Shown: in pieces, positions 31,447-40,705 of the stretch
How the letters are laid out: the number at the start of each line of letters is the position of its first letter
Position numbering within the stretch: position 1 is the first letter of the stretch
Assembly: GCA_045807945.1 (NCBI GenBank)
Contig: JBJMGI010000010.1
Span: forward strand, 1-43,142
DNA length: 43,142 bases
Source of the DNA: CAVQGF01 sp045807945
GTDB lineage: Bacteria > Acidobacteriota > Terriglobia > Terriglobales > Acidobacteriaceae
Direction: 5' to 3'
Notes under the pieces: generated by a model
The model's input: only the letters and a program-made list of their open reading frames with translations
Database searches by the model: none
Told to the model about the DNA's origin: nothing
Position numbers and translations under genes: made by a program

Positions 31447-33212
31447 TCAGCGGCACCCTTCTGCGCCTGAGCTGCGTTCGTGCGATGCACCACTTTCCCT
31501 CCTACCATGGTCATCACGACCTCGGTCTTATATATCTGCGCCGGACCGGTCTTAAACAAGTCCTGCGAAAGCATGATTACGTCCGCGAGCTTGCCGGGTT
31601 CGATCGTTCCCTCAGTCTTTTCCCTGCGCGCTCCTTTTGCTGCGCCCAATGTGTAGCCCTCGATCGCCTGCTCCAGCGAGATCCTTTCCTGCGGGACAAA
31701 GCCGCCAGGCGGTTTGCCGTCGCGCGTCTGCCGCGTGACCGCGTTCTGCACTCCGTACCAGGGATTGAGAGTCACCACCGGCCAATCGCTCCCGAACGCA
31801 AGCGTTCCGCCCGTTTTCGCGATGCTCTGCCACACCCATGCTCGCGTGCCGCGTTCCGGCCCAGCATTTTTCAGCCAAACGTCGAGCGTGTCTTCATCCG
31901 GATAGGCATGCAGCGGCTGGAAGCTGGCGATTACGCCGAGCTTGCCGAAGCGTGGAATATCCTGCGCGGAGATCGTCTCGATGTGCTCGATGCGGTTGCG
32001 CGCGTCATGCGTATGATTCGCTGCCGCTGCCGCTTCATAAGCGTCGAGCGCCGTACGCACCGCCTTATCGCCGATCGCGTGCGTGTAGACCTGGACGCCC
32101 TCGCGATCTAGTTGCTGAACGGTCGCGCGGTACTTCGTCACATCCCAACGCAACGAGCCGATCTGGCTAGGATCGTCGGAATAGGGTGCGAGCATCGCCG
32201 CCGTGTGGCTCTCGACCACTCCGTCCAGGAAAAACTTGGCCGCATCGAACGTGAGCCAATCGTCGCTCGGCGGATACTGGTGGCGAAGATCGCGGATCGT
32301 CTTCCAGTCATCCGCGCCAAGCCCTTCTGGGCTGACGTAATAGCTGTTCGAGAAGCGAAGCGTGAGCTTGCCGTGTTTCTCCATCTCGCGCAGAAGTCCG
32401 AGAAAAAGATAATCACTGGTCGAAGCCGTGTCGTTGCCGCATCCCACCACGCGCGTTAGTCCCACGCTGTTCGCCCAAGCGATAGCTTTCTCCAATGCAG
32501 CCACTCGTTGCTCATCCGTTGGCGCTGGTAGATGGCGGACAACAATGTTTGCCGCATCTTCCTTCAGCGCCCCAGTAGCTTCACCCGTCTTCGGATCGCG
32601 CACAATCTCCCCATTAGGAGGGTTCTTCGTGTCTTTGGTGATCCCGGAAAGCTCGAGCGCTTTGCTGTTGGCCCAGCCTGTGTGCCCATCGAATCCTTCT
32701 ATGTAGACGGGACGGTCGGGCAAAATCTCGTCCAAATATTTTTTGTCCGGCATGCTGCCGGGGAACTCTGGATAGCTCCAGCCGCGACCTAGCACCCACG
32801 GAGCATCTGGATGCGCCGCCGCGAAATCCTTCACCATCTTCTGGATCTCGGCGACGTTCTTCGTCTCATCCACGTTCACTTTCTCGAGACTTAATGCACC
32901 TTCCATGAAGTGGATGTGGCTGTCGAAAAACCCAGGCAGCACCAGCCGGCCGCCGGCGTCGATCATTTCCGTCTTCGGACCGCGCCAGCGCGCGATCTGC
33001 TTCATGCTGCCGACTGCGGTAATACGTTGATCGTTGATCGCGATTGCTTCTGCCCACGGATGCGCGCGATTCACCGTATAAACGCGAGCATTCGTAATTA
33101 TGGTGTCGGCACTCTTGTGCTCCGCAGCAAAGGAGACCGCGGTCAGCAGGGAACAGATCGCGGCGACTAAAAGTGCGCGGACACCTAGAACGTTGGCGGA
33201 GTGTTCACCCAT
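31443..33212 (-). CDS. Exported amidohydrolase (YtcJ-like, Amidohydro_3)
   Basis: This 589-residue metal-dependent TIM-barrel hydrolase has a signal peptide (VRALLVAAICSLLTAVSFA). FDSHIHFMEG is the HxH metal motif. THAIGDKAV, NRIEHIE and AFGSDWPV supply the further His and Asp. The DTIITNARVYTVN N-terminal strand and the GKLADVIML C-terminal strand form the composite domain. The YtcJ branch hydrolyses amide or formamide-type bonds. In this operon it may release an amine from an amide outside the cytoplasm. The frame extends to GTG 33248, but the signal peptide and an AAGGAG favour ATG 33212. It overlaps the regulator gene by 28 bases. Confidence 0.88.
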   Translation of the reverse strand: MGEHSANVLGVRALLVAAICSLLTAVSFAAEHKSADTIITNARVYTVNRAHPWAEAIAINDQRITAVGSMKQIARWRGPKTEMIDAGGRLVLPGFFDSHIHFMEGALSLEKVNVDETKNVAEIQKMVKDFAAAHPDAPWVLGRGWSYPEFPGSMPDKKYLDEILPDRPVYIEGFDGHTGWANSKALELSGITKDTKNPPNGEIVRDPKTGEATGALKEDAANIVVRHLPAPTDEQRVAALEKAIAWANSVGLTRVVGCGNDTASTSDYLFLGLLREMEKHGKLTLRFSNSYYVSPEGLGADDWKTIRDLRHQYPPSDDWLTFDAAKFFLDGVVESHTAAMLAPYSDDPSQIGSLRWDVTKYRATVQQLDREGVQVYTHAIGDKAVRTALDAYEAAAAANHTHDARNRIEHIETISAQDIPRFGKLGVIASFQPLHAYPDEDTLDVWLKNAGPERGTRAWVWQSIAKTGGTLAFGSDWPVVTLNPWYGVQNAVTRQTRDGKPPGGFVPQERISLEQAIEGYTLGAAKGARREKTEGTIEPGKLADVIMLSQDLFKTGPAQIYKTEVVMTMVGGKVVHRTNAAQAQKGAAE

Positions 33213-34012
33213 AGGATCAGCGTCTCCTTCCGTCCAGGATTGTGCCACTCGTGCGGGGTCGAGCTTTGAAAGTTCATGCTGTCGCCCGCGCGCAGACGAT
33301 ATTTTTCACCGCCGAGCTGCATTTCCAGCTCTCCTTGCAGAAGGAACATGAATTCCTCACCTTCGTGAGTGTATGCGCTTCCGCTGCCGCGTCCAGGAGC
33401 CACGCGAAACAGGTGCGGCTCGAGTACAGTGTGCCCGCGCGCCAGTAATTCCATATTCACGCCCGGCCCACCTGAGAGCGCCTTGCGTTCATTCTTTCGT
33501 ACGACTGGATGTGTGGAGTCTTCATGCTCGAAAAGATCCAGCACATTCATTCCATAGAATTTTGCTAGCTTCCGCAACGTACCCACTGACGCGCTCATGT
33601 TAGAGCGCTCGATCGCCGACAAGAAACCGACGGAGATCTCCGCCGCCTTCGCCACCTCGGCCAGCGATTTCCCTGTGCTCACTCGTGCCTGGCGCAGCCG
33701 TGGTCCAATGGCATCGCGTGCGGCCGCCTGCGTCCCGTTTCGTCGTTTGCCGTCACTACTTTTCCCAAGTTGCGCCGCGATTGCGACCGCGTTCAGGCCG
33801 CGTACCTTTCGCAGATAGCGCGCCTGTTTCAAGCGCGCCACGTCATCCGACGTATAGAGCCGGTAGCTGCTATCGGTGCGTACGGGGCGGATCAACCCAA
33901 GCCGTTCCCACGATCGCAACATGGTAGCGGACATGCCCACCATGTTCGCGACTTCGCCGATCTTGAAGTATTGCGGCAAAGCGCGGCGGGATTTTGCTGC
34001 CGGATTACGCAA
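33185..34012 (-). CDS. MerR-XRE-cupin three-domain transcription regulator
   Basis: This 275-residue protein has a MerR helix-turn-helix (15-70, YFKIGEVANMVGMS and RLYTSDDVARL), a second XRE-type helix-turn-helix (102-160, LRQARVSTGKSLAEVAKAA, IERSNMSAS) and a C-terminal cupin (200-272, HEGEEFMFLL, STPHEWHN). XRE-cupin architecture is that of PuuR, the putrescine regulator; the added MerR domain gives two DNA-binding modules. The start is a TTG (34012). It is the first gene of the amine operon and sits divergent to the outer-membrane receptor, so it probably controls both directions. The cupin likely senses a small amine or its product. Confidence 0.9.
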   Translation of the reverse strand: MRNPAAKSRRALPQYFKIGEVANMVGMSATMLRSWERLGLIRPVRTDSSYRLYTSDDVARLKQARYLRKVRGLNAVAIAAQLGKSSDGKRRNGTQAAARDAIGPRLRQARVSTGKSLAEVAKAAEISVGFLSAIERSNMSASVGTLRKLAKFYGMNVLDLFEHEDSTHPVVRKNERKALSGGPGVNMELLARGHTVLEPHLFRVAPGRGSGSAYTHEGEEFMFLLQGELEMQLGGEKYRLRAGDSMNFQSSTPHEWHNPGRKETLILWVNTPPTF

Positions 34013-34021
34013 ACTATTCTC

Positions 34022-34050
34022 TTGACTTTCAGGGCGGGTTTCAATAACTT
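34022..34050 (+). promoter_or_regulatory. Putative promoter of the TonB receptor gene
   Basis: TTGACT (34022-34027), 17-base spacer, TAACTT (34045-34050). The -10 is weak. It would give a leader of about 77 nt to ATG 34134 and overlaps the 5' leader of the divergent regulator transcript. Confidence 0.4.
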
Positions 34051-34056
34051 TGCGCG

Positions 34057-34090
34057 ATTATAGCAAGGTATTCTGGAAGTGCAATCACTT
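34057..34090 (-). promoter_or_regulatory. Promoter and dyad of the regulator/amine operon
   Basis: Minus strand: -35 TTGCAC (34084-34079), 16-base spacer, -10 TATAAT (34062-34057, 6/6). The perfect inverted repeat AAGTGCAATCACTT (34077-34090) covers the -35 box and is a likely operator for autoregulation. Confidence 0.6.
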
Positions 34091-34133
34091 AGCTAGGGCC
34101 CGAAAAAAATCACATCGCGTTCGCGAGGTACAA

Positions 34134-37100
34134 ATGTCGAGGTCGCTGCTCCGCTCGCTTCCTGTTGTAGCAATTCTTTTCATCACCTGCCTGCTGCAGG
34201 CCCAATCCACCGGCGGACGCATCATCGGCCGCGTCACCGACACATCCGGGGCGGTCGTTCCTGGCGCCAAGATCACGCTGACCAACGAAGCCACCGGCGT
34301 GGACTACAACTCGCAGTCCGGCGGCAATGGCGATTTCTCTGTGCTGCAACTTCCTGTCGGCGTGTACACCGTCACCGTCGACCATGGAAGCTTTAAGAAG
34401 TACGTGCGCAAGGGCGTGCGCCTCGAACTGAACCAGGTGCTGAACCTGGAGGTCGCCATGCAGCTCGGCTCGGCGACCGAGGTCGTGAATGTCACTGGCG
34501 AAGCGCCGCTGGTGGATACCTCAAGCACGCAGCTTGGTACGTCGATCGATGCCAAGACCGTTACCGGTCTTCCCCTCGGCGGACGCGACACTTATCAACT
34601 CCTGCAGATCCAGCCTGGCGTTACTTCGACCGGCGGAGCCGACCTCTTCTATGGCAGCGATACGGCGGGTGCTGTCTCGGTCAATGGTGGACGCGGACGC
34701 GCCAACAACTTCAACGTGAACGGCGGCGATGCTAACGATCTTTTCGTCAATGCGCCGGCTGTGCAGCCCTCCCCAGATGCCATTCAGGAATTTCGTGTGA
34801 TCACTAACACCTTCGACGCTGAGTACGGACGCAACTCCGGTTCCGTGGTCAACGTTGTCACCAAGTCAGGAACGAATGCCTGGCACGGTAGCGCGTTTGA
34901 GTTCTTCCGCAACAGTGGTCTGAACGCCAAGGGATATTTCGATCCCTACACCCCAGCCCTCATCGGGAACCAGTTCGGCGGAACGTTTGGCGGTCCCATC
35001 AAAAAGGACAAGACTTTCTTCTTTCTGTCGTACGAAGGCCGCCGCACCATGCAGGGCTTTACCTCCGACCCAGCGAACGTGCCCACTGCTGCCGAGCGCG
35101 CCGGCGATTTCTCGCAAACACCGTTTGATCCGACCGCGGTGATCACCGACGCCAATATTGCGACCATGCTCACCAACCGCGGTTGCGGAGCCGCGCCGGG
35201 AGACGCATGGACAACTGTGTTTCCCACCAGCCAGGTTCCGCTAAACTGCCTGGACCCTGTCGCTGTTGACCTGCTCAACTTTGTTCCGTGCCCGAACGTA
35301 GATCCGCACTGTACGAATCTTGCGAACACGAACCACAATTACCAGGCGATCCCGATCGGTCACACCAACGATGATCAGTTCACGGCCCGCCTCGATCACC
35401 AGTTCAACACCAACCACAATCTGAGCATCTACTACTACTTGCAGACTGGCACTCTCGACCGCCCCTTCTCGCATTTTGAGTCATTCAGTCCCAGCGTGAT
35501 CCCCGGTTTCGGGACTGAGAACGATACGACCACGCAACAGATCAATGCTTCCCATACTTGGACCATCAACCCAACGATGGTTAACGAAGCCCGCTTCACT
35601 TACTTCCGCCTCGCGCAAGGCAAGTTCCTGCACCCCAAGGTCACAAGTCTGGTCACCGATTCTTGTCCCACGGTGAAGGCATTCTGTTTCACCGGCACCG
35701 ATGACGCGGGTGTGGTCGTGCCCGATCCGAAGCTCGGCATCACTCCGAATCTGGGACCCACTCGTGAAGGTTTACCGTTCATCAGCGTCGCTGGCGGATT
35801 CACGATTGGCAACAACTTCGAAGGCGAGATCCCGCAGATTGGCAACAGCTATCAGTGGGCCGACAACCTGACAAAGGTCCTCGGCAAGCACACCATGAAG
35901 TTCGGTGTTGATTTCCGCAATCAGCGCCTTGATCAGACACTCTTCTTCGACCCGAATGGCGACTTCGGTTTTACCGGCGGCGGTCTCAACGATCCTATTG
36001 CGACTGACGCGGACGGAAACCAGAACGTGTTGCCGAACTATTTGCTTGGAATCCCTGACTCGTTCCTGCAAGGTTCGGCGCAGACTTCGCATTACCGAAC
36101 CAACTCGCTCTATTTGTACGCGCAGGATTCCTGGAAGCTCAAGTCGAACCTCACACTCAACTACGGGCTGCGCTGGGAGTTGAACACACCGTTCGAAGAC
36201 AAGCTGCGGCGCGTGCAAACCTTCCGACCAGGTCAGGCAAGCACCGTCTACCCATGCTCTTCCGCTTCGTGCCCGGGCGGAACTTCTGATCCGAATTTCC
36301 CGCTGGGCTTGGTGGTTCCAGGCGATAAAGGCGTTCCGGGAGGCTTGACCGACACATATTACAAATCTTGGGCCCCGCGCATCGGAATTGCATACAGCCC
36401 CGGTTCTAGCGGGAAGACCAGCATCCGCGCCGGCTTTGGTGTTTTCTACAATCCAATCGAGCAGCTCGTGCTCGAGCAACTGGGCGCGCAGCCTCCGTTC
36501 GGAGGAAGCACTCTGGTTTCAGAAGGAATGTTCCAGACCCCCTTTGAACTGCAAAGCGGGGGGCCGGTTCCCAACCCATTTAACGGATTTTTATCACCCC
36601 CTCCGGGGACAGCTATCGATTGGGCGCAATTCCGTCCTATTCTGCTTTTCGGGCAGGTGCCCAAGCAGTTGAAATCGCAATACACCGAGCAATACAACAT
36701 CAGCGTTGAGCGGGAGATCGCGAAAGACATGGTCGCGTCAGTCGGCTATGTTGGTTCCCAAGGTCATCGTCTGCTCGCGACTCACGATTTAAACTTCGGC
36801 AACGCGGAAACGTGTCTCGACATCATCGATACGCTTGCAGACGATACGGCCTGCGGTCAGTACTTTGCTGACTCGTCGTTTGTGATTCCCAGCGGCACTG
36901 TGATCGGCCAGCGCGGATTCCAGCTACCCTACGCTCCCGCCGGTCAGCCCACGTTCATTCCTGCGGGAACTACGTTGACGCAGGATCTCGTGCTCGTCGG
37001 CTTGCGTCCGTTCTCATCACCGAATTGCAATCCTTATGGCGGAGCGGGCTGCCCGACCGACGGTATCCCCGTTTTCTCGAGCATCTTCTCGCAAGACACC

Positions 37101-37808
37101 ATTGCGCAGTCCAGCTATAACGGATTGCAGGCGTCGCTCGAAAAACGGCTCGCGCACGGCTTGCAGTTCCTCGCCGCTTATACGTTCAGCAAGGCGGAAG
37201 ACACCGCATCCAGCTTCGAGCAGATACTGAACCCACTCTGCTCGCGTTGCAACATCGCGCCCTCGCTCTTCGATGCTCGTCATCGTTTTGTCATCAGCTA
37301 TTACTGGGAGCTTCCCATCCAGAAATTCAGCGGTGCGAAGCGGCTGGCGTTCAACGGATGGGCGGTATCCGGCATCACGACCTTCCAATCCGGTTTCCCG
37401 ATCCGCATCCTCTCGCAAGACGATCAGGAACTCCAGAACAGCTTCGACTTCGAGCTTCCCGGTAAGCCAGATCTGACTGCTCCGTTCCATACGCAAGATC
37501 CGCGGACGCACGGCGGCTATGGCTTCGATCCCAATTCGTTCACAGAAGCGGCGCTGGGTAGCTTAGGCAGCGCGAAACGGACCATCTGCTGCGGCCCTGG
37601 CATCAGGAATTTCGACGTGTCGATCCAAAAAGATACAAGGATGAATGAGCGGCTGAACATGCAATTCCGCGCAGAATTCTTCAATCTCTTCAACACCACC
37701 CAATTCCTGAATCCCGACGGCAATTTCTCCGATGGGACGGATTTCGGAAAGGTGAAGCGCGCGCGCGACCCGCGCCAGATACAATTTGCATTGAAGTTTA
37801 ACTTCTAG
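34134..37808 (+). CDS. Oar-type TonB-dependent receptor with CarboxypepD_reg domain
   Basis: This outer-membrane protein of about 1224 residues has a signal peptide (1-23, LLQAQS), then a carboxypeptidase-regulatory-like beta domain (GRVTDTSGAVVPGAKITLTN...GDFSVLQLPVGVYTV). A plug (SVNGGRGRANNFNVNGGDAND, VITNTFDAEYGRNSGSVVNV) and a large barrel follow, ending in Phe, as outer-membrane proteins usually do. This architecture is greatly expanded in Acidobacteria, with specificity rarely known. ATG 34134 is preferred over an upstream extension to 34050 because of GAGG just before it and the signal peptide. Divergent pairing with the amine operon suggests uptake of its substrate or a parent polymer. 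Confidence 0.93.
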   Translation: MSRSLLRSLPVVAILFITCLLQAQSTGGRIIGRVTDTSGAVVPGAKITLTNEATGVDYNSQSGGNGDFSVLQLPVGVYTVTVDHGSFKKYVRKGVRLELNQVLNLEVAMQLGSATEVVNVTGEAPLVDTSSTQLGTSIDAKTVTGLPLGGRDTYQLLQIQPGVTSTGGADLFYGSDTAGAVSVNGGRGRANNFNVNGGDANDLFVNAPAVQPSPDAIQEFRVITNTFDAEYGRNSGSVVNVVTKSGTNAWHGSAFEFFRNSGLNAKGYFDPYTPALIGNQFGGTFGGPIKKDKTFFFLSYEGRRTMQGFTSDPANVPTAAERAGDFSQTPFDPTAVITDANIATMLTNRGCGAAPGDAWTTVFPTSQVPLNCLDPVAVDLLNFVPCPNVDPHCTNLANTNHNYQAIPIGHTNDDQFTARLDHQFNTNHNLSIYYYLQTGTLDRPFSHFESFSPSVIPGFGTENDTTTQQINASHTWTINPTMVNEARFTYFRLAQGKFLHPKVTSLVTDSCPTVKAFCFTGTDDAGVVVPDPKLGITPNLGPTREGLPFISVAGGFTIGNNFEGEIPQIGNSYQWADNLTKVLGKHTMKFGVDFRNQRLDQTLFFDPNGDFGFTGGGLNDPIATDADGNQNVLPNYLLGIPDSFLQGSAQTSHYRTNSLYLYAQDSWKLKSNLTLNYGLRWELNTPFEDKLRRVQTFRPGQASTVYPCSSASCPGGTSDPNFPLGLVVPGDKGVPGGLTDTYYKSWAPRIGIAYSPGSSGKTSIRAGFGVFYNPIEQLVLEQLGAQPPFGGSTLVSEGMFQTPFELQSGGPVPNPFNGFLSPPPGTAIDWAQFRPILLFGQVPKQLKSQYTEQYNISVEREIAKDMVASVGYVGSQGHRLLATHDLNFGNAETCLDIIDTLADDTACGQYFADSSFVIPSGTVIGQRGFQLPYAPAGQPTFIPAGTTLTQDLVLVGLRPFSSPNCNPYGGAGCPTDGIPVFSSIFSQDTIAQSSYNGLQASLEKRLAHGLQFLAAYTFSKAEDTASSFEQILNPLCSRCNIAPSLFDARHRFVISYYWELPIQKFSGAKRLAFNGWAVSGITTFQSGFPIRILSQDDQELQNSFDFELPGKPDLTAPFHTQDPRTHGGYGFDPNSFTEAALGSLGSAKRTICCGPGIRNFDVSIQKDTRMNERLNMQFRAEFFNLFNTTQFLNPDGNFSDGTDFGKVKRARDPRQIQFALKFNF

Positions 37809-37811
37809 CAC

Positions 37812-37872
37812 CCGGGCTCGCCCGGCGTATCAAATCGTTGTTCACTCTGCCGGCGGAGGCACAGCCTCCGCC
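37812..37872 (+). repeat. Two GC hairpins downstream of the receptor gene
   Basis: CCGGG/CCCGG (37812-37825) and a perfect 9-bp stem GGCGGAGGC-ACA-GCCTCCGCC (37852-37872). Neither is followed by a T-run, so they are not typical terminators. The second looks like a REP-type dispersed hairpin. Confidence 0.4.
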
Positions 37873-37892
37873 CTAAAGCCAAAGGTTCCACC

Positions 37893-39260
37893 ATGTATTC
37901 CGCATTACAGAAAGAGATCCAGACCTACGAAAAACGCACGCCGAAATCCAGCGCGGCGCTGAAAAAATCGTGGCCCTTCATGCCGCTCGGTGTCTCCAGC
38001 AACTTCCGCAGCTACGAACCGTATCCGTTGTTCATCGCCGAAGCGCAGGGAACACGCCTGCGCGACATTGACGGTAACGATTACATCGACTTCGCACTCT
38101 GCTTCGGCGCCATCATGGCCGGGCACGCTCATCCCGCGGTGGTGAAGGCCGTGCAGGATCAGATCAAGCGCGGCACCATGTACGGCATGCCGCATGCAAT
38201 GGAGCGCGAACTCGCCGAAGAGATCATCAAGCGCTATCCCGTCGAGAACGTGCGCTTCAGCAACAGCGGCACTGAAGCCACCATGCATGCTATCCGTTTG
38301 GCGCGCGGTTTCACCGGACGCGACAAGATCATCAAGTTTGAAGGCTGCTACCACGGCGTGCACGACGCAGCCATGGTCAGCGTGAAGCCCAAGCCTGAAA
38401 AGTGGGGAAGCCTTAGCGAACCGAACCAGGTTCCCGCCAGTGCAGGAACGGTTGGTTGGCAGAACACGTTGGTTGCCACGTTTAACGATTTGAACAGCGT
38501 GGAGCGTGTCTTCGAGAAGAACAAGGGACAGGTCGCGGCGCTGATCCTCGAACCTGTGCCGATGAACATCGGCGTCTGCATGCCAGAGCCCGGCTTCCTC
38601 GAAGGCTTGCGCACCCTCTGCACCAAGCATGGCGCGCTGTTGATCTTCGACGAAGTAAAGACCGGCGCGAAGCTCGGCCCCGGCGGCGCTTGCGAATACT
38701 TCAAGATCAGGCCCGACATGGTTTGCCTGGCGAAATCGATCGGCGGAGGCTTCCCGCTCGCCGCTTTCGGAGCGAGCCGCGAGGTGATGGACACCATCGC
38801 GCAAGGCAAGGTCTTTCATGCTGGAACCTACAACACGAATCCACTCGTCATGGCCGCCGGACTCGCGACTCTGCGCGAAGTGCTCACGCCTGAGAGCTAC
38901 AAGCACATCGACAAGCTCAGCAAACGTCTCGTCGAAGGTTGCAGTGGAGTGATCAAGAAGTCAGGGCTGACTGCATACGCTATCGGCGTCGTCGCCAATG
39001 GCGCGGTGATGTTCTATCCGAAGGAAGTGAAGAACCATCGTGACTGGGCCGCGATCGACATCGATCTGTGGCGCCACTACTGGTTCGCCATGGTGAACCG
39101 CGGCGTGATGCCGCAACCGCATTACTGGGACGAGCAGTGGACGATCTCGGTCGCGCACACCGAGGCCGACATCGACCGCCACATCCAGGCGTTTGCGGAG
39201 GTCGCGCCCGATCTGGCCGTCGCTCAGCAGGAGCGCAGTCAGGTCGCCGTCGCCCACTAG
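37893..39260 (+). CDS. Class III aminotransferase, glutamate-1-semialdehyde aminomutase-like
   Basis: This 455-residue PLP enzyme has SNSGTEATMHAIRLAR (phosphate binding), FEGCYHGVHD, LILEPVPMNIG, the cofactor Asp in LLIFDEVKTG, and the Schiff-base Lys in CLAKSIGGGFPLAAFG. The overall pattern is that of HemL/GSA-AM, but an extended C-terminal block (WRHYWFAMVNRGVMPQ) and the amine locus argue for a catabolic or aminomutase relative rather than tetrapyrrole synthesis. AAAGG lies 8 bases before the ATG. It is first in a plus-strand run of four genes. Confidence 0.85.
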   Translation: MYSALQKEIQTYEKRTPKSSAALKKSWPFMPLGVSSNFRSYEPYPLFIAEAQGTRLRDIDGNDYIDFALCFGAIMAGHAHPAVVKAVQDQIKRGTMYGMPHAMERELAEEIIKRYPVENVRFSNSGTEATMHAIRLARGFTGRDKIIKFEGCYHGVHDAAMVSVKPKPEKWGSLSEPNQVPASAGTVGWQNTLVATFNDLNSVERVFEKNKGQVAALILEPVPMNIGVCMPEPGFLEGLRTLCTKHGALLIFDEVKTGAKLGPGGACEYFKIRPDMVCLAKSIGGGFPLAAFGASREVMDTIAQGKVFHAGTYNTNPLVMAAGLATLREVLTPESYKHIDKLSKRLVEGCSGVIKKSGLTAYAIGVVANGAVMFYPKEVKNHRDWAAIDIDLWRHYWFAMVNRGVMPQPHYWDEQWTISVAHTEADIDRHIQAFAEVAPDLAVAQQERSQVAVAH

Positions 39261-39265
39261 GCCCA

Positions 39266-40690
39266 ATGGAGAACGCCCAGACCAGCGCCGCTCCGAACCT
39301 GAAGCGCGTGCTTGGCCGCATGGATCTGATTCTGCTGTTCGTGGTCGCGATCGTGAACCTGAATGTGGTTCCTTCGATCGCGGCCAACGGCGGCGTCACC
39401 ATCTGGCTCTGGTTGTTGGCGCTGATTTTTTTCTTTTGGCCGCAGGGGATCGCGGTCATCGAATTGTCGCAGCGGTATCCCGGCGAAGGCGGGGTTTATC
39501 TCTGGACTAAGAAATACTTCGGCGACTTCCACGGGTTTTTGTCGGGATGGTGCTACTGGACCAATAACGTGTTTTACATCCCGACGGTGCTTTTGTATTT
39601 GGTCGGGGTAGCGACGTTCGCCGCGGGCCCGAAAGCGAAAGGCTTGGCCGACGACCCGCAGTTCACGTTTTTTGCTGCATCAGCTGCGCTGGTCTTGTTG
39701 GTCATACTCAATGTGGTCGGAGTCGGCGTCGGCAAGTGGGTGAACAACCTTGGCGGGATCGGCACCGGCATCATCGCGGTCGCGCTGATCATTTTGGGTG
39801 TGGTGATGTTCACCACCCACGGTTCAGCATTGCGGGCATCAGATTTTCGCATTGCCGGAACCGATTGGCGGATCATCGCAACCTTCGGGACGATCTGCTT
39901 CGGCCTGGTCGGGCTAGAACTTGGTTCGGTGATGGGCGACGAGATCAAAGACCCGCGTCGCACAGTTCCGCAGGCCGTCATTTTTGGTGGGATTGCAAGC
40001 GGCGTGCTCTACATCGGCGCAACATTGACGTTGTTGCTAGCTGTTCCGAAAGAGAGCATCGGAGTTTTGCAGGGAGTTGTTGAAGCGATCCAGAGCATGG
40101 CAAACGCGGTCGGTGTTAAGTGGATCGTCACTCCGCTGGCCTTGGTGCTCACGGTCTCGATCGCGGGGATCGCGTCGGCGTGGCTGTCAGGTTCGGCGCG
40201 GATACCGTTCGTCGCGGGGCTGGACCGTTATTTGCCCGCGAGCTTAGGCAAGCTGCATCCGCGCACCGCGACGCCGTACATCGCATTGATCGTGCACGGA
40301 GTTTTTTCGGCGCTCTTCATGGCGTTCAACAACCTGGTCGGGAAGCCGAGCGTCAAAGAGGCATTCCAGATCCTGCTGGCGCTGGCGGTTGTGCTGCAAT
40401 TGGTGCCGTTCTTATATGTCTATGCGGCGTTGGTACGGATCGCGCAACGTGCAAAGGATGGTCAAGGCCGCTACGGAAAAGGGACTCTGATGGCGGCTGG
40501 GTTGAGCGGATTGATCACGACGGCCATAGGAATGATCGTCGCGTTCGTGCCGCCGAGCGGAGTGAAGTCCATCCCCATCTTCGAATTGAAGATGACGGTC
40601 GGCACAGTTTTCTTTTTGGCTTTGGCTGGATTTTTCTTTTTCGTATATTCGCGCCGCCGGCAGCTTCAACCCGCGGCCGTCGGAGTTTGA
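39266..40690 (+). CDS. APC superfamily amino acid/polyamine permease
   Basis: This 474-residue permease has about 12 membrane helices. It begins LKRVLGRMDLILLFVVAIVN and shows the APC signature GEGGVYLWTKKYFGDFHGFLSGW split over helices 2-3 and FGLVGLELGSVMGDEIKDPRRTVPQAV. It likely imports an amine or amino acid by proton symport or exchange. ATG 39266 lies 5 bases after the aminotransferase stop; an upstream in-frame extension is inside that gene. PuuP-like putrescine uptake is a contextual guess. Confidence 0.9.
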   Translation: MENAQTSAAPNLKRVLGRMDLILLFVVAIVNLNVVPSIAANGGVTIWLWLLALIFFFWPQGIAVIELSQRYPGEGGVYLWTKKYFGDFHGFLSGWCYWTNNVFYIPTVLLYLVGVATFAAGPKAKGLADDPQFTFFAASAALVLLVILNVVGVGVGKWVNNLGGIGTGIIAVALIILGVVMFTTHGSALRASDFRIAGTDWRIIATFGTICFGLVGLELGSVMGDEIKDPRRTVPQAVIFGGIASGVLYIGATLTLLLAVPKESIGVLQGVVEAIQSMANAVGVKWIVTPLALVLTVSIAGIASAWLSGSARIPFVAGLDRYLPASLGKLHPRTATPYIALIVHGVFSALFMAFNNLVGKPSVKEAFQILLALAVVLQLVPFLYVYAALVRIAQRAKDGQGRYGKGTLMAAGLSGLITTAIGMIVAFVPPSGVKSIPIFELKMTVGTVFFLALAGFFFFVYSRRRQLQPAAVGV

Positions 40691-40705
40691 GCAAGGAGCG
40701 ATAGT

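Noticed and set aside
35772..36479. 235-residue minus-strand frame inside the TonB receptor gene
   Set aside because: Shadow of the receptor coding sequence; no start signals or domain similarity.
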